The notes below the pieces were generated by a model. It saw nothing but the letters and a program-made list of their open reading frames with translations. It was not told where the DNA came from and did not search any database. DNA of 64,000 nucleotides from Gammaproteobacteria bacterium. GTDB taxonomy: Bacteria > Pseudomonadota > Gammaproteobacteria > Pseudomonadales > Azotimanducaceae. The stretch is taken from positions 1-64,000 of the forward strand of contig JABIZD010000084.1 in the NCBI GenBank assembly GCA_018666555.1, in the 5' to 3' direction. Made by a program: the position numbers and the translations under genes. Numbering within the stretch: the first letter of the stretch is position 1; every line of letters starts with the position of its first letter. This document shows, piece by piece, positions 55,075 through 63,999 of the stretch.

Positions 55075-56369
55075 ACTCTTACCGGCAGATCGGTAATCCC
55101 TCTGATAAAGCTTGAGCGTAATCGCTTGGGCGGCCCACAGACTTCTACAAAATCAAATCTTTGCATAATCTCCTCCCAGACGATCCTCAACTGCATTTCT
55201 GCCAGCCTATTACCCATGCAGCGATGAATACCGAAGCCAAAGGACAGGTGATGCCTGGCCATCGGCCTGTCAATTAAAAACTGGCCGGCATCGGCAATGA
55301 CCTCCTCATCTCGATTGCCAGATAGGTACCACATGATAATCTGATCACCCGTCTTGATCTGCTTACCTCTTAATTCAAAATCAACGCTAGCCGTCCTACG
55401 CATGTAGGGTAATGGCGTCTGCCACCGGATAATTTCGGAAACCATATTCGTTATCAAGTCTGGGTTGCGACGTAATTTTTCGTACTCCGCAGGATTCTGA
55501 TTCAGCGCCAATACACCACCGCTAATAGAATTTCGGGTGGTATCATTGCCGCCAACTATCAACAGGATCAGGTTTCCAAGAAGTTCAAACGGCGCCATGT
55601 CACGCGTATTCTTACCATGGGCGAGCATGGATATTAAATCGTTACCAGGCTCCTTTGCTGCCCGTTCATTCCACAGCCTGGTAAAATATTCTAAACATTC
55701 CAGTAATTCAGTTCGCCGCTGTTGCTCCGACTCAAGAACGTCTGAGCCAGTATTAGCCGTAGCAATGTCAGACCACCGGGTCAGTTTCGATCGATCCTCA
55801 AACGGAAAGTCAAACAGCGTCGCCAACATCTGAGTTGTCAATTCAACGGAAACACGTTCGACCCAATTGAAAGTCTCACCGACCGGCAAATCATCCAGGA
55901 TTCGCCCCGCTCTTTGCTTGATTAAAGGCTCTAGTTCAGCCAGGTTTCGCGGCGCCACCACCCCATTGACCGTTGCACGCTGCAGATCGTGCTTAGGCGG
56001 ATCCATGGCAATGAACATGGCTAAATTCATATCTTCAGGGTTCGGCGTGCTGTTTACCGGAGGACCTAGAGCGATGCCATGAGCCGAAGAAAACAATTCA
56101 TGATGCTTATCAATGAACAGAATATCGTCGAATTTAGTTACATCCCAGTAACGACCAGTCTCAGGATAATCATTTAAATGTACAGGATCTTCGTTCCTAA
56201 GCCTTTCGAAAAACTCGAACTGCCGGTCCTGCTCAAATATCCGACCATCTACCATATTAATATCCGCGATCGGAACCGCGTAAGGGTCTTCAATAACGGC
56301 CGGCGGATCAGCCGAAAATAATGATCGCTTTTGGCCAGTTTCCCCTGAATTTTGTTCACTCATGGACAT
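55062..56369 (-). CDS. Cytochrome P450 (CYP153-like)
   Basis: 435 residues, soluble type without membrane anchor. The heme motif is HLSFGFGIHRCMGNRLAE, the oxygen-binding helix I reads IVGGNDTTRN, the ExxR is EIIR and the meander includes MWYLSGNRDEEVI. The sequences around YMRRTA and LSFGFGIHRCMGNRLAEMQL closely follow the CYP153 alkane omega-hydroxylases, as does the late phrase ending ITDLPVRVH. Hydroxylation of alkanes, fatty acids or terpenes is likely. It needs a ferredoxin and reductase; none is adjacent. The C-terminus runs into the inverted repeat at 55046-55074. Confidence 0.88.
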   Translation of the reverse strand: MSMSEQNSGETGQKRSLFSADPPAVIEDPYAVPIADINMVDGRIFEQDRQFEFFERLRNEDPVHLNDYPETGRYWDVTKFDDILFIDKHHELFSSAHGIALGPPVNSTPNPEDMNLAMFIAMDPPKHDLQRATVNGVVAPRNLAELEPLIKQRAGRILDDLPVGETFNWVERVSVELTTQMLATLFDFPFEDRSKLTRWSDIATANTGSDVLESEQQRRTELLECLEYFTRLWNERAAKEPGNDLISMLAHGKNTRDMAPFELLGNLILLIVGGNDTTRNSISGGVLALNQNPAEYEKLRRNPDLITNMVSEIIRWQTPLPYMRRTASVDFELRGKQIKTGDQIIMWYLSGNRDEEVIADAGQFLIDRPMARHHLSFGFGIHRCMGNRLAEMQLRIVWEEIMQRFDFVEVCGPPKRLRSSFIRGITDLPVRVHRC

Positions 56370-56499
56370 TCACGCTCTACTTAATGATGAGTATTTGTAT
56401 AGCACAAACCACCGAAAACATCCAAACAGACTGGCTATGGTTAACGACTTTGGTGCTTATATTCCAGCAATGGACGACCAAGCAAAAATAAGCCAGCGC

Positions 56500-57354
56500 T
56501 TAGTTGATTAACCAATCACCCTGGGCGATCAACCTCACCTTACCGCCGACCTCAACATGAAAATGCTTTTCCTTCTTGCTCGCAGTGACATGAATATGTG
56601 AGGGCCGGCCCATCTCAAATCCCTGACCAATTAAAACCCGGACTTGCCCAGAACCAAAATATTCATGCTCCACCAGATAGCCACCCAAGGCGCAGCTGGC
56701 GCTGCCCGTTGCAGCGTCTTCAACCATGCCTAGTTCCGGCGCAAACATGCGAGCACGGATGTGCTCCTGCATATTCTCATCTGCAGGTGCAAACAGAAAT
56801 ACAGGTTCCTCACACCGCACCTGACGACTGTCAAGACACTGCAGGGCAGCGACACTGACAAGAGGGATAATCAAGAACCTCAACCCTGACGAGACTCTAC
56901 AGCAGGGATACCGATTATCTATATCTTCTGGATTCAATCCCAGACTCTCAACTAAATCAGCTCGATCCAGTTCAGCAGATATTTCCATCTGTTGCCTGGT
57001 AAAAAACTGAAAACCCGGGTCCTCAAACGTGACCGTGATTTTACCCCCTTGTAAGTTAAGGGTGACTTCAGTACTTGACTGCAGGCCGAAGACTTCTCTC
57101 AACACGAAAGCAGTCCCTAGCACCGGATGACCAGCAAAAGGAATTTCCTCAGTGGGGGTAAAAATTCGAGTATGGAAACCCTGCTTGGTGTCACCACCGG
57201 TTACAAAAGTAGTTTCGGAAAAATTAAGCTCCCTGGCTATAGACTGCATTTGCCTGGCAGACAATGCCCTGGCAGGGATTAAAGTAGCCAGTTGGTTGCC
57301 ACTGTAGCCTTCCAGGATAAAAACATCGGTCAAATAAAATGGCAAGCCAGACAT
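56500..57354 (-). CDS. PhzF-family isomerase/epimerase-like protein
   Basis: 284 residues. The DapF-like PhzF fold is shown by VFILEGYSGNQLATLI, the active-site region LNFSETTFV with its Glu, and RIFTPTEEIPFAGHPVLGTA; the second half has EDAATGSASCALGGYLVEH. Catalysed reactions include isomerisation in phenazine synthesis and others unknown. It starts 2 nt after the stop of the upstream dioxygenase gene, so they are co-transcribed and probably act on the same or a related compound. Confidence 0.88.
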   Translation of the reverse strand: MSGLPFYLTDVFILEGYSGNQLATLIPARALSARQMQSIARELNFSETTFVTGGDTKQGFHTRIFTPTEEIPFAGHPVLGTAFVLREVFGLQSSTEVTLNLQGGKITVTFEDPGFQFFTRQQMEISAELDRADLVESLGLNPEDIDNRYPCCRVSSGLRFLIIPLVSVAALQCLDSRQVRCEEPVFLFAPADENMQEHIRARMFAPELGMVEDAATGSASCALGGYLVEHEYFGSGQVRVLIGQGFEMGRPSHIHVTASKKEKHFHVEVGGKVRLIAQGDWLIN

Positions 57355-57356
57355 AT

Positions 57357-58169
57357 CTAAAAGGGTCTGTCACCCTGAATAGTAACCCGCGTACCACTTC
57401 GCGTATTCGGGAAATAATCCCACACTGCCAGATGCTGGGTGCAGCGATTATCCCAAATTGCCAGGGAATCTTCTTGCCAGCGAAAACGACAATGAAATGT
57501 CGGGTCTTTTACATGTTGAAATAAGAACTGTAACAGGGCGCTGCTTTCGTCTCTGGATAGACCTAGTATTCTCTTCGTAAAACCCTGATTAACGAAAAGC
57601 GCTTTCCTGCCCGTTTCAGGATGGGTACGAATGACGGGATGCTCAGCATGAGGATTTTTCCGTTGCGGCTTATGTTCGCCGTAGAAACCAGAATAATCGG
57701 CTTCATGACGTGCCGACAGAGACCCAAGCAATTCCTGGATGGGACCTGAGAGCGCTTCATAAGCAGCATACATATTCGCCCAGATAGTATCTCCACCTGT
57801 CTCTGGTACAGTCTGCAAGTACAAAATGCTGGCCTTCGGAGGCTTTTCATCGGCAGATACATCGGAGTGCCAGACTTCACCGTTATTACGATGTGAATCT
57901 GCATCAGTATGCACGACCATCAACGCCGGGTTTTCATGCCGATAGGGAGCAGCCGGATGAATATGTAATTCACCGAACTCCTGACCTAAAGCAATATGCT
58001 GCTGTTCAGACAAGTGCTGCTCTCGGAAAAAGATGACGAGATGCTCAAGCCAGGCAGCATGTATCTCAGTCATTACCGGTTCAGATAGGTCTTCGCCTAG
58101 ATTAACGCCACTGATCACAGCCCCAATCGACGCAGTCAACGGTTCCACATTAATATACTGATATTGCAA
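57357..58169 (-). CDS. TauD/TfdA-family 2-oxoglutarate/Fe(II) dioxygenase
   Basis: 270 residues with the iron triad of this family: His and Asp in VWHSDVSADEKPP, and the distal His in WDNRCTQHLAVWDY, followed by the 2-oxoglutarate-binding Arg in SGTRVTIQGD. Additional pattern GGDTIWANMYAAYEALS is family-typical. It oxidises a substrate with O2 and 2-oxoglutarate, often cleaving sulfonates or ether-linked compounds; the substrate here is unknown. It leads a two-gene operon with the PhzF-like gene. No ribosome site stronger than a weak one is seen near 58169. Confidence 0.9.
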   Translation of the reverse strand: MQYQYINVEPLTASIGAVISGVNLGEDLSEPVMTEIHAAWLEHLVIFFREQHLSEQQHIALGQEFGELHIHPAAPYRHENPALMVVHTDADSHRNNGEVWHSDVSADEKPPKASILYLQTVPETGGDTIWANMYAAYEALSGPIQELLGSLSARHEADYSGFYGEHKPQRKNPHAEHPVIRTHPETGRKALFVNQGFTKRILGLSRDESSALLQFLFQHVKDPTFHCRFRWQEDSLAIWDNRCTQHLAVWDYFPNTRSGTRVTIQGDRPF

Positions 58170-58510
58170 AGCGCTATCCCCCAGCGAAACTTACATTTTT
58201 AGATGCCATTTTATGGAACAACAATTTTATGCAAAATAACGATCTAATGAGAAAACAAACCTAATCGCAAATCCGATTAATAAAAACCGATTTAACTAAA
58301 ATAAACAAACGTAACCTGCCTGAAGGCAATAGGTCACGATAATCATACCTGATGGACTAATCCCAAATATAGCTTTTCCAAAAGTAAGTTCGGAGCAAGC
58401 AACCCATGGCAGTGATTCTGCTAACAAATACAGCGATGACCCTACAATTCGCTGCTTTCTTTCCAGACGAACTGCAGCTATGGTTGTTGCCTGAATAACA
58501 AGGCTTGCAC
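58170..58510. other. Intergenic region, 341 bp, between divergent genes
   Basis: AT-rich half (58190-58300) next to the dioxygenase gene probably holds its promoter. A short near-repeat, CCGATTAA and CCGATTTA, lies at about 58273-58295, and a small hairpin (TGCCT/AGGCA) near 58318. No gene supported. Confidence 0.5.
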
Positions 58511-59605
58511 ATGAATCCATCTATGAATGAAATAGGCTTCTACGGGCTCGCAGGGGCACCTGAAAGCCCGCGTGACCTCATTGAAGAAATCAGAACAGCC
58601 GAAAATATGGGCATCGGCAGTTGTTTCCTGTCTGAACGCTTTAATATCAAGGAAATCGCAACCTTATCTGGAATGGCCGGTGCAGTATCTAAAAATATCG
58701 GCATTGTCACTGCAGCTACAAATCAAAATACCCGTCATCCCATTGTCACAGCCGCATTTGCTTCAACGATGCACTTCCTCACGCAAGGTCGGTTCAGCCT
58801 CGGCCTCGGCAGAGGTATCAAGCCCGTCTCCCGGGCACTAGGATTGTCGAACCTGACTACCGCAATGATGGAAGATTTTGCCAACCTTATGCGACGCCTG
58901 CATCATGGCGAAACCATCATCGGTCATAATGGACCTGCTGGAACTTGGCCTGTTCTCCATCTTGACGCGGGATTCAACGAGACCATTCCACTGACACTGA
59001 TGGCCTTTGGGCCTAATTCCCTGGAGTTGGCTGGCCGATGCTACGATGCGGTGGTTCTGCACACTTTTTTTACCGATGAAACTACCAGTAGAGCGATTAA
59101 AACAGTCAAGCAAGCGGCAGAAAGAGCTGGCAGGGACCCCCGTGACATCCGTGTCTGGTCTTGCTTGGCGACGGTTGGAGATCACCTTGAATACCCTGTT
59201 CAGTTGAAGAAAACGGTGGGCCGGATGGGTACCTATCTGCAAGCCTATGGTGACCTGATGGTCAAGACCAATCAATGGGATAAAAAAATACTGGAAAATT
59301 TCAGAAATCATGCACTGGTAAGCAATTTCAGAGGCTCCCTGGACCAGAAGGCCACAGTCAGCGAACTGGAGCAGGTCGCTGAATTAATTCCAAAGGCCTG
59401 GCTCGAAAATGCCGCTACCGGAACGCCCGCGAATTGCGTTACTGCCATACAACAGCAATTTGAACTAGGCGTAGATGGTGTCATACTGCATGGTGCCTCT
59501 CCGAGCGAACTGGCCCCAGTAATCGAAGCGTATCGGCAAAAAAGAAACGCGGCTTCATTTGCACATTTACCAGCAAACCCCGCTCTGCCACCGCTGAAAT
59601 TGTAA
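58511..59605 (+). CDS. LLM-family oxidoreductase
   Basis: 364 residues from the ATG at 58511 (AAGG upstream; a TTG at 58505 is also in frame). Luciferase-like pattern: IRTAENMGIGSCFLSERFNI, GIVTAATNQNTRHPIVTAAF, RFSLGLGRGIKPVS and LTLMAFGPNSLELAGRCYDA. The insert around NQNTRHP resembles F420-using LLM families. Fifth member of the superfamily in the window if partial genes are counted. Located downstream of the dioxygenase operon but divergently oriented. Confidence 0.83.
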   Translation: MNPSMNEIGFYGLAGAPESPRDLIEEIRTAENMGIGSCFLSERFNIKEIATLSGMAGAVSKNIGIVTAATNQNTRHPIVTAAFASTMHFLTQGRFSLGLGRGIKPVSRALGLSNLTTAMMEDFANLMRRLHHGETIIGHNGPAGTWPVLHLDAGFNETIPLTLMAFGPNSLELAGRCYDAVVLHTFFTDETTSRAIKTVKQAAERAGRDPRDIRVWSCLATVGDHLEYPVQLKKTVGRMGTYLQAYGDLMVKTNQWDKKILENFRNHALVSNFRGSLDQKATVSELEQVAELIPKAWLENAATGTPANCVTAIQQQFELGVDGVILHGASPSELAPVIEAYRQKRNAASFAHLPANPALPPLKL

Positions 59606-59641
59606 AGCTCTTACCCTTTCGAAGGTTAAAATTCCCGGGGA

Positions 59642-60688
59642 TTAGAAAGTTCCTAGATCAGAACACATGGTTGCGCTGCGAGTCGCCATGGCCATGAACA
59701 TATCGTTTCCGCGAGGTGTTTCGCCTACAATCATCGAAGCAATCACAGCCATTATCATCCCTGCAGGTGCGTAATTTTGATAATAGCGAAGACAGTCATC
59801 CAGTCTCAGATCGACACCATAACTTTTTAATACGTCCAGATAGACCCCAAGCAGAGCACGCTCTTCCTTGGCTCGAAGCTCAGGCAATAGCGAAGTACCC
59901 AGGAAATAACTCACATCTGCTACCGGGCAGCCGGTGGTAAGTGATTGCCAGTCAACCACCGTTAGCGGATAAGCCCCCCCAAACATCATATTGTCCAGCC
60001 GGTAATCGACATGTATCAGGACAGGTGGTTTATCGGTGTAGATAGCTTGATAATCCGGTAGAAAACCTGACAACCGTTCTGTCGCACTCAAATCCCACTC
60101 AGACAAGCGATGTTGATAACGATCCAGATAACCTGGCTTTACCCCATCGTAAAATTGAACCAGTAAATTTTCATCCGCACCCGTATCTGACCCACCAGCC
60201 AACATAGGATGCCGGGCCAACTCAAGGTCTCCCCATCTTGGGCCCTGCAGCCGAGCGAGTTGTTCCAGGGCCAATGCGGCCTGATCTGAGGTGCAGCCTT
60301 CAAGTTGATCTCCCTGCTGACCTGGTGCCAGGTCTTCCATCAAAATTACAAAATCGTGGTTTGATTCTTCAATCGCTGCGAAAAATATGATCGGCGTCTG
60401 AATATCAACCGTCGCCTGAACTTGCCGATAAAAGAACACTTCTTTCAGGTAATTTCTCTGCACTATTCCGGTCTGACGGCTGACTGGGTCCAAGGAAGGA
60501 AACTTACCAACGATACTCTCAGGTATGTCTGTGCCTGTAAGCTTGAAGCGAACATTTTCACCGACCTGCCCGGTACCAATCGACTCGCTGGTAAAAGCAC
60601 TTATGGTGCCCATGCCCTGCCTTGCAAAAATCGAATTGAGCCAGTCTACACTGATTTCCTCAGGGTTCGATATTATCGGTATAGTCAT
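59642..60688 (-). CDS. APH/EcKL-like phosphotransferase
   Basis: 348 residues of the kinase-like fold. The glycine-rich start is TSESIGTGQVGENVRFKL, the Lys strand SIVGKFPS, the catalytic loop VLIHVDYRLDNMMFGG (Asp, Asn) and the metal Asp VVDWQSLTTGCPVADVS. It resembles ecdysteroid-kinase-like (EcKL) proteins and the phosphotransferases encoded near acyl-CoA genes. Substrate is an alcohol or hydroxyacyl derivative by family. The next genes on the same strand (SDR, enoyl-CoA hydratase) suggest a lipid or steroid-like substrate (inference). Confidence 0.82.
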   Translation of the reverse strand: MTIPIISNPEEISVDWLNSIFARQGMGTISAFTSESIGTGQVGENVRFKLTGTDIPESIVGKFPSLDPVSRQTGIVQRNYLKEVFFYRQVQATVDIQTPIIFFAAIEESNHDFVILMEDLAPGQQGDQLEGCTSDQAALALEQLARLQGPRWGDLELARHPMLAGGSDTGADENLLVQFYDGVKPGYLDRYQHRLSEWDLSATERLSGFLPDYQAIYTDKPPVLIHVDYRLDNMMFGGAYPLTVVDWQSLTTGCPVADVSYFLGTSLLPELRAKEERALLGVYLDVLKSYGVDLRLDDCLRYYQNYAPAGMIMAVIASMIVGETPRGNDMFMAMATRSATMCSDLGTF

Positions 60689-60762
60689 AACGATACTCTC
60701 GCCCTATACATTAACTTAACTGCTCCTGACTCAGTCCACCGACTAAACCAATGGCATCTGAA

Positions 60763-61551
60763 TTAACTTCCAGCATTAAATTTCGCAAACAGTCCCCCCA
60801 GGTTTCTGATTATCCCGCGTGGCTGAAACCGACTCAAAGTTACCGCCGCCTCATTAACCAATCCAGGGATATGAACGACTTCCTCGCGCATCATGGCATC
60901 AAAGCCTTCCTGGGCTACAGATGCTGGTGTAGACACCAGCATCTCAGGCAAATCAGAGACTGCTGACCCCGATATCATCTGTGTACGCGTAATTCCTGGA
61001 CACAAGGCCGTGGCTGTAATACCTGTGCCGCGTAGTTCTTCCGCCAGCGCTTCTGTTAGTGACAGCACATAGGCTTTACTCGCTGCATATTGAGCCAAAC
61101 TGGGAACAGCCTGAAAAGCAGCAACAGAGGCCACATTTAAAATTTTACCCAATCTCCTCTGCTTCATCTTGGGAAGGAAATGGTGAATTAACTGCGTCAG
61201 GGATCGAATATTCAAAATCAGTAATTCATCAACTTCAGCCACAGACGAATCTGCAAATGACCCGTATCCTGACACGGCAGCATTATTAATGAGGATATCA
61301 ACGGTTACATTAAGACTCTGGACGGCCTCAATTAACTGTTCTGCACCGGTGTTTTCAGATAGGTCACAACTAATAATATCGACGCTCACAGACCGACTCA
61401 ATTCTTCTGCTATCGTCCTGAGTCGTTCCCCCCGACGAGCTGTCAATACAAGATTGATGCCCTTCGCCGCCATTAACCTTGCAAAGGCTTCACCGATCCC
61501 CGACGACGCCCCAGTAATCAGCGCAGTTCCCTTCAGTTCGTGTATGCTCAT
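60763..61551 (-). CDS. Short-chain dehydrogenase/reductase (SDR)
   Basis: 262 residues from the ATG at 61551 (GGGA upstream); the longer ATG at 61638 would add 29 residues. Classical SDR motifs are TGASSGIGEAFARLMAAKG, the NNAAVSG structural motif, the catalytic Ser in NVASVAAF and YAASKAYVLSLTEALAEELR. The Arg-rich turn LVLTARRGERL after beta2 favours NADP(H). Reaction: oxidation or reduction of an alcohol/ketone. It lies between the kinase-like gene and the hydratase. Confidence 0.92.
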   Translation of the reverse strand: MSIHELKGTALITGASSGIGEAFARLMAAKGINLVLTARRGERLRTIAEELSRSVSVDIISCDLSENTGAEQLIEAVQSLNVTVDILINNAAVSGYGSFADSSVAEVDELLILNIRSLTQLIHHFLPKMKQRRLGKILNVASVAAFQAVPSLAQYAASKAYVLSLTEALAEELRGTGITATALCPGITRTQMISGSAVSDLPEMLVSTPASVAQEGFDAMMREEVVHIPGLVNEAAVTLSRFQPRGIIRNLGGLFAKFNAGS

Positions 61552-61681
61552 ATGTAAATTCCCAATACCATTAGCACTTGAGGTTTTGTAACACTGGTCG
61601 AGTACAGGCGAGCTAGGATTCAAACTCCGCCGCTGCACTCTAAAGCTACTTTCTGCTCAGAAGAGCAGATAACAACGCCAC

Positions 61682-62443
61682 CTATAGACCAGAAAAATCT
61701 GCTGTCCGCTTCTCCAGAAAAGCGTTAATCGCTTCACGATTGGCGGCACCGCCGGCAAGACGGGCTAACGCCTCACCCTCTGCAACGATGGCTGCTTTCA
61801 TTGAATCCCGAAGCGGCTGCATCATCAATGCTTTCGTTTGCATGAGTGATGCAAGGGGCAACTTTGCCAGCACTGCTGCCTTCTCCATGACCTGCTCGAT
61901 AAACCCATCATCAGAGAAAACTTCCATGAGGAGGCCAGCATCAAGGGCCTGAGATGCCGATATCCACTCCGAAGACAGCAAAAACCAGCTGGCTTTCTGA
62001 TGCCCCAACAATCGACCAAAGGTAAACGTACTGGCTGCTTCAGCAGTGATTCCAAGTGATGAAAATGGACACCGGAACCGAGCACTGGCCGCCGCAAATG
62101 CCATATCTGCAAGACCTAATATAGTACAGCCAATACCAATCCCTAAGCCGTTTGCAGCGACAACAAATGGTTTGGGGAAATCAATTATTGCTTCCAGCAA
62201 CCCATTCAAGCCATGCTTTGGTTCAACCTGGGGCCCACCCTTTGCCTTCAAATCAGCACCAGCACTAAAGGCTCGCCCTGCACCAGTTAAAACCAACACC
62301 TTGGTAAACGGGTCTGCTGCTGCATTCAGGAACGCTTCGCAAAGTTCATCCATCATATCGCTATTAAAGGCATTTAAAGCATCTTTACGGTCAAGCCAGA
62401 CAACTCTAATACCATTTTCTACCTCTGATCTAATCACTGCCAT
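61682..62443 (-). CDS. Enoyl-CoA hydratase/isomerase family protein
   Basis: 253 residues of the crotonase fold. The oxyanion-hole segments are AFSAGADLKAKG and ANGLGIGIGCTILGLADMAF. RFRCPFSSLGITAEAAST follows the pattern of peroxisomal-type delta3,delta2-enoyl-CoA isomerases rather than mitochondrial hydratases. It hydrates or isomerises an enoyl-CoA. A perfect AGGAGG ribosome site precedes the ATG. Same-strand neighbours suggest a lipid degradation cluster with the SDR. Confidence 0.92.
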   Translation of the reverse strand: MAVIRSEVENGIRVVWLDRKDALNAFNSDMMDELCEAFLNAAADPFTKVLVLTGAGRAFSAGADLKAKGGPQVEPKHGLNGLLEAIIDFPKPFVVAANGLGIGIGCTILGLADMAFAAASARFRCPFSSLGITAEAASTFTFGRLLGHQKASWFLLSSEWISASQALDAGLLMEVFSDDGFIEQVMEKAAVLAKLPLASLMQTKALMMQPLRDSMKAAIVAEGEALARLAGGAANREAINAFLEKRTADFSGL

Positions 62444-62640
62444 TGATTCCTCCTGAGTCTGTGTTCTTCACTATCCCTGATCTTGATTAGGCATCCGAAC
62501 AGCAAATAATTTTTACCCTCTATTAATACGCCTCAATTAAATTTCATTCGATATTCACGTGATTATACTGCTAAATCCTTTTCGACCCATCTTTGCAAAA
62601 CTGCTGCGCAAAACTGCTGCTTTTAAGCCTATTCGAGCCA

Positions 62641-63780
62641 CTAGGACTTCCTAAACGGTGAATACTTTTCAATATAATCGATCTCTTCACTGACGTGGCT
62701 TCTCTCCTCAGTTAAAAACCTATCCACCGCTTCTTTGAAACCAGAGTGCGCGATCCAATGCGCGCTATAAGTTTCCGTTGGCAGGTAACCTCTCGCCAAT
62801 TTATGTTCGCCTTGAGCGCCCGCCTCAACTCGAGCCAGTTTATGATCTATTGCATATTCTATAGCCTGGTAATAGCAGACTTCAAAATGCAGGAAAGGGT
62901 GGTCTTCAATACAACCCCAGTTGCGGCCAAATAAACAATTATCGCCAATGAAATTAATAGCACCGGCCACAAAAGAGCCTGCTTTTTTACACATAATCAA
63001 AAGCACTCTATCTGCCATGTTCTGGCCAACAAGTGAAAAAAACTCCCTAGTCAGATAGGGTTGGCCCCATTTTCGATTACCTGTATCAACGTAGAACTCA
63101 TAAAAGCAATCCCAGTGATGTTCTTTAAGATCAGATCCCGTTAATAATTCGATTTCAATACCATTAGCAAGCGCATCTCTCCGTTCTCTGCGAATATTTT
63201 TACGCTTTTTCGAAGAAAGATCTGCAAGAAAATCTTCAAAGTCGGTATAGCCTTTATTAAGCCAGTGATATTGCTTATGAGTTCGCTGCAACCAACCTAG
63301 CTTCCCCAACGTCTGCCACTGTTGCTGGTTGACAAAATTCAGGTGAATCGAAGATACGCCAAATTTTTCTGAAACTGATTGCAAACCCTCGGAAAGGTAA
63401 CGATCGAACTCTTCTGAACGCGTCAGCAGGCGGCGACCTGTTGCAGGAGTGAATGGGACGGCGCTCAGCAACTTGGGATAATAATTACCCCCTGCCCGTT
63501 GATAGGCATCTGCCCAGCTGTAATCGAAAATGTATTCCCCTTGAGAGTGACTCTTCAAATACAGGGGCATTACGGCAACGGTATCCTGTTGTGAATCCAG
63601 AACAAGATGATAAGGTGCCCAGCCGGTTTCAGCCGTAGCTGATCCGCTCTGCTCCAATGCACTCAGAAAGGCAAAGCTGACGAACGGGTCTACATCGATG
63701 CCCGGTGGGTGGGCACAATTGTCCCACGCCAACTGACCAATTTCCTCAATACCTGCTACTGCCCGGACGGTATAGCTCAT
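62641..63780 (-). CDS. FemAB-like N-acetyltransferase (peptidogalycan-biosynthesis domain, PF04339 type)
   Basis: 379 residues with the two GNAT-like lobes of the PF04339 family (formerly DUF482): GGNYYPKLLSAVPFTPATGR, KRKNIRRERRDALANGIEIE, INFIGDNCLFGRNWGCIEDH and RVEAGAQGEHKLARGYLPTE are typical segments. The chemistry is amino-acyl or acyl transfer; the family name reflects FemAB-like fold. The physiological substrate is not established. It starts 6 nt after the stop of the truncated LLM gene, so they likely form an operon. Confidence 0.9.
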   Translation of the reverse strand: MSYTVRAVAGIEEIGQLAWDNCAHPPGIDVDPFVSFAFLSALEQSGSATAETGWAPYHLVLDSQQDTVAVMPLYLKSHSQGEYIFDYSWADAYQRAGGNYYPKLLSAVPFTPATGRRLLTRSEEFDRYLSEGLQSVSEKFGVSSIHLNFVNQQQWQTLGKLGWLQRTHKQYHWLNKGYTDFEDFLADLSSKKRKNIRRERRDALANGIEIELLTGSDLKEHHWDCFYEFYVDTGNRKWGQPYLTREFFSLVGQNMADRVLLIMCKKAGSFVAGAINFIGDNCLFGRNWGCIEDHPFLHFEVCYYQAIEYAIDHKLARVEAGAQGEHKLARGYLPTETYSAHWIAHSGFKEAVDRFLTEERSHVSEEIDYIEKYSPFRKS

Positions 63781-63786
63781 TGAGCC

Positions 63787-63999
63787 CTATAGGATCTCTG
63801 ATGCAATCAGTTCAAGCGCTGCAGGCTGACCGGAGCCAATTAACATGCTTCCTACTAGTCCCGAACTACCCGCCTGTTTCCAAACCTTGAGTTGATCCTT
63901 GATATGTTCTGCTGAACCCACTAGATGACAGGCATCTACCAGTTCATCTGGCACAGCTGCCATGGCCTTATCCTTTTGTCCTGAAAGATAGAGGTCCTG
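63787..63999 (-). CDS. LLM-family oxidoreductase (partial, C-terminal 70 residues)
   Basis: The minus-strand frame is open from the window edge to a TAG at 63787. The 70 residues contain AAVPDELVDACHLVGSAEHI, then DQLKVWKQAGSSGLVGSMLI, which match the C-terminal helices and final strand of luciferase-like oxidoreductases where a helix bearing a VGxxE/I motif precedes the last strand. It lies 6 nt upstream of the FemAB-like gene. The rest is outside the window. Confidence 0.72.
   Translation of the reverse strand, partial: QDLYLSGQKDKAMAAVPDELVDACHLVGSAEHIKDQLKVWKQAGSSGLVGSMLIGSGQPAALELIASEIL

Noticed and set aside
58296-58520. 74-codon ORF on the minus strand in the dioxygenase-LLM gap
   Set aside because: No ribosome site, overlaps the start of the LLM gene, Cys/Leu-rich composition without protein-like pattern.
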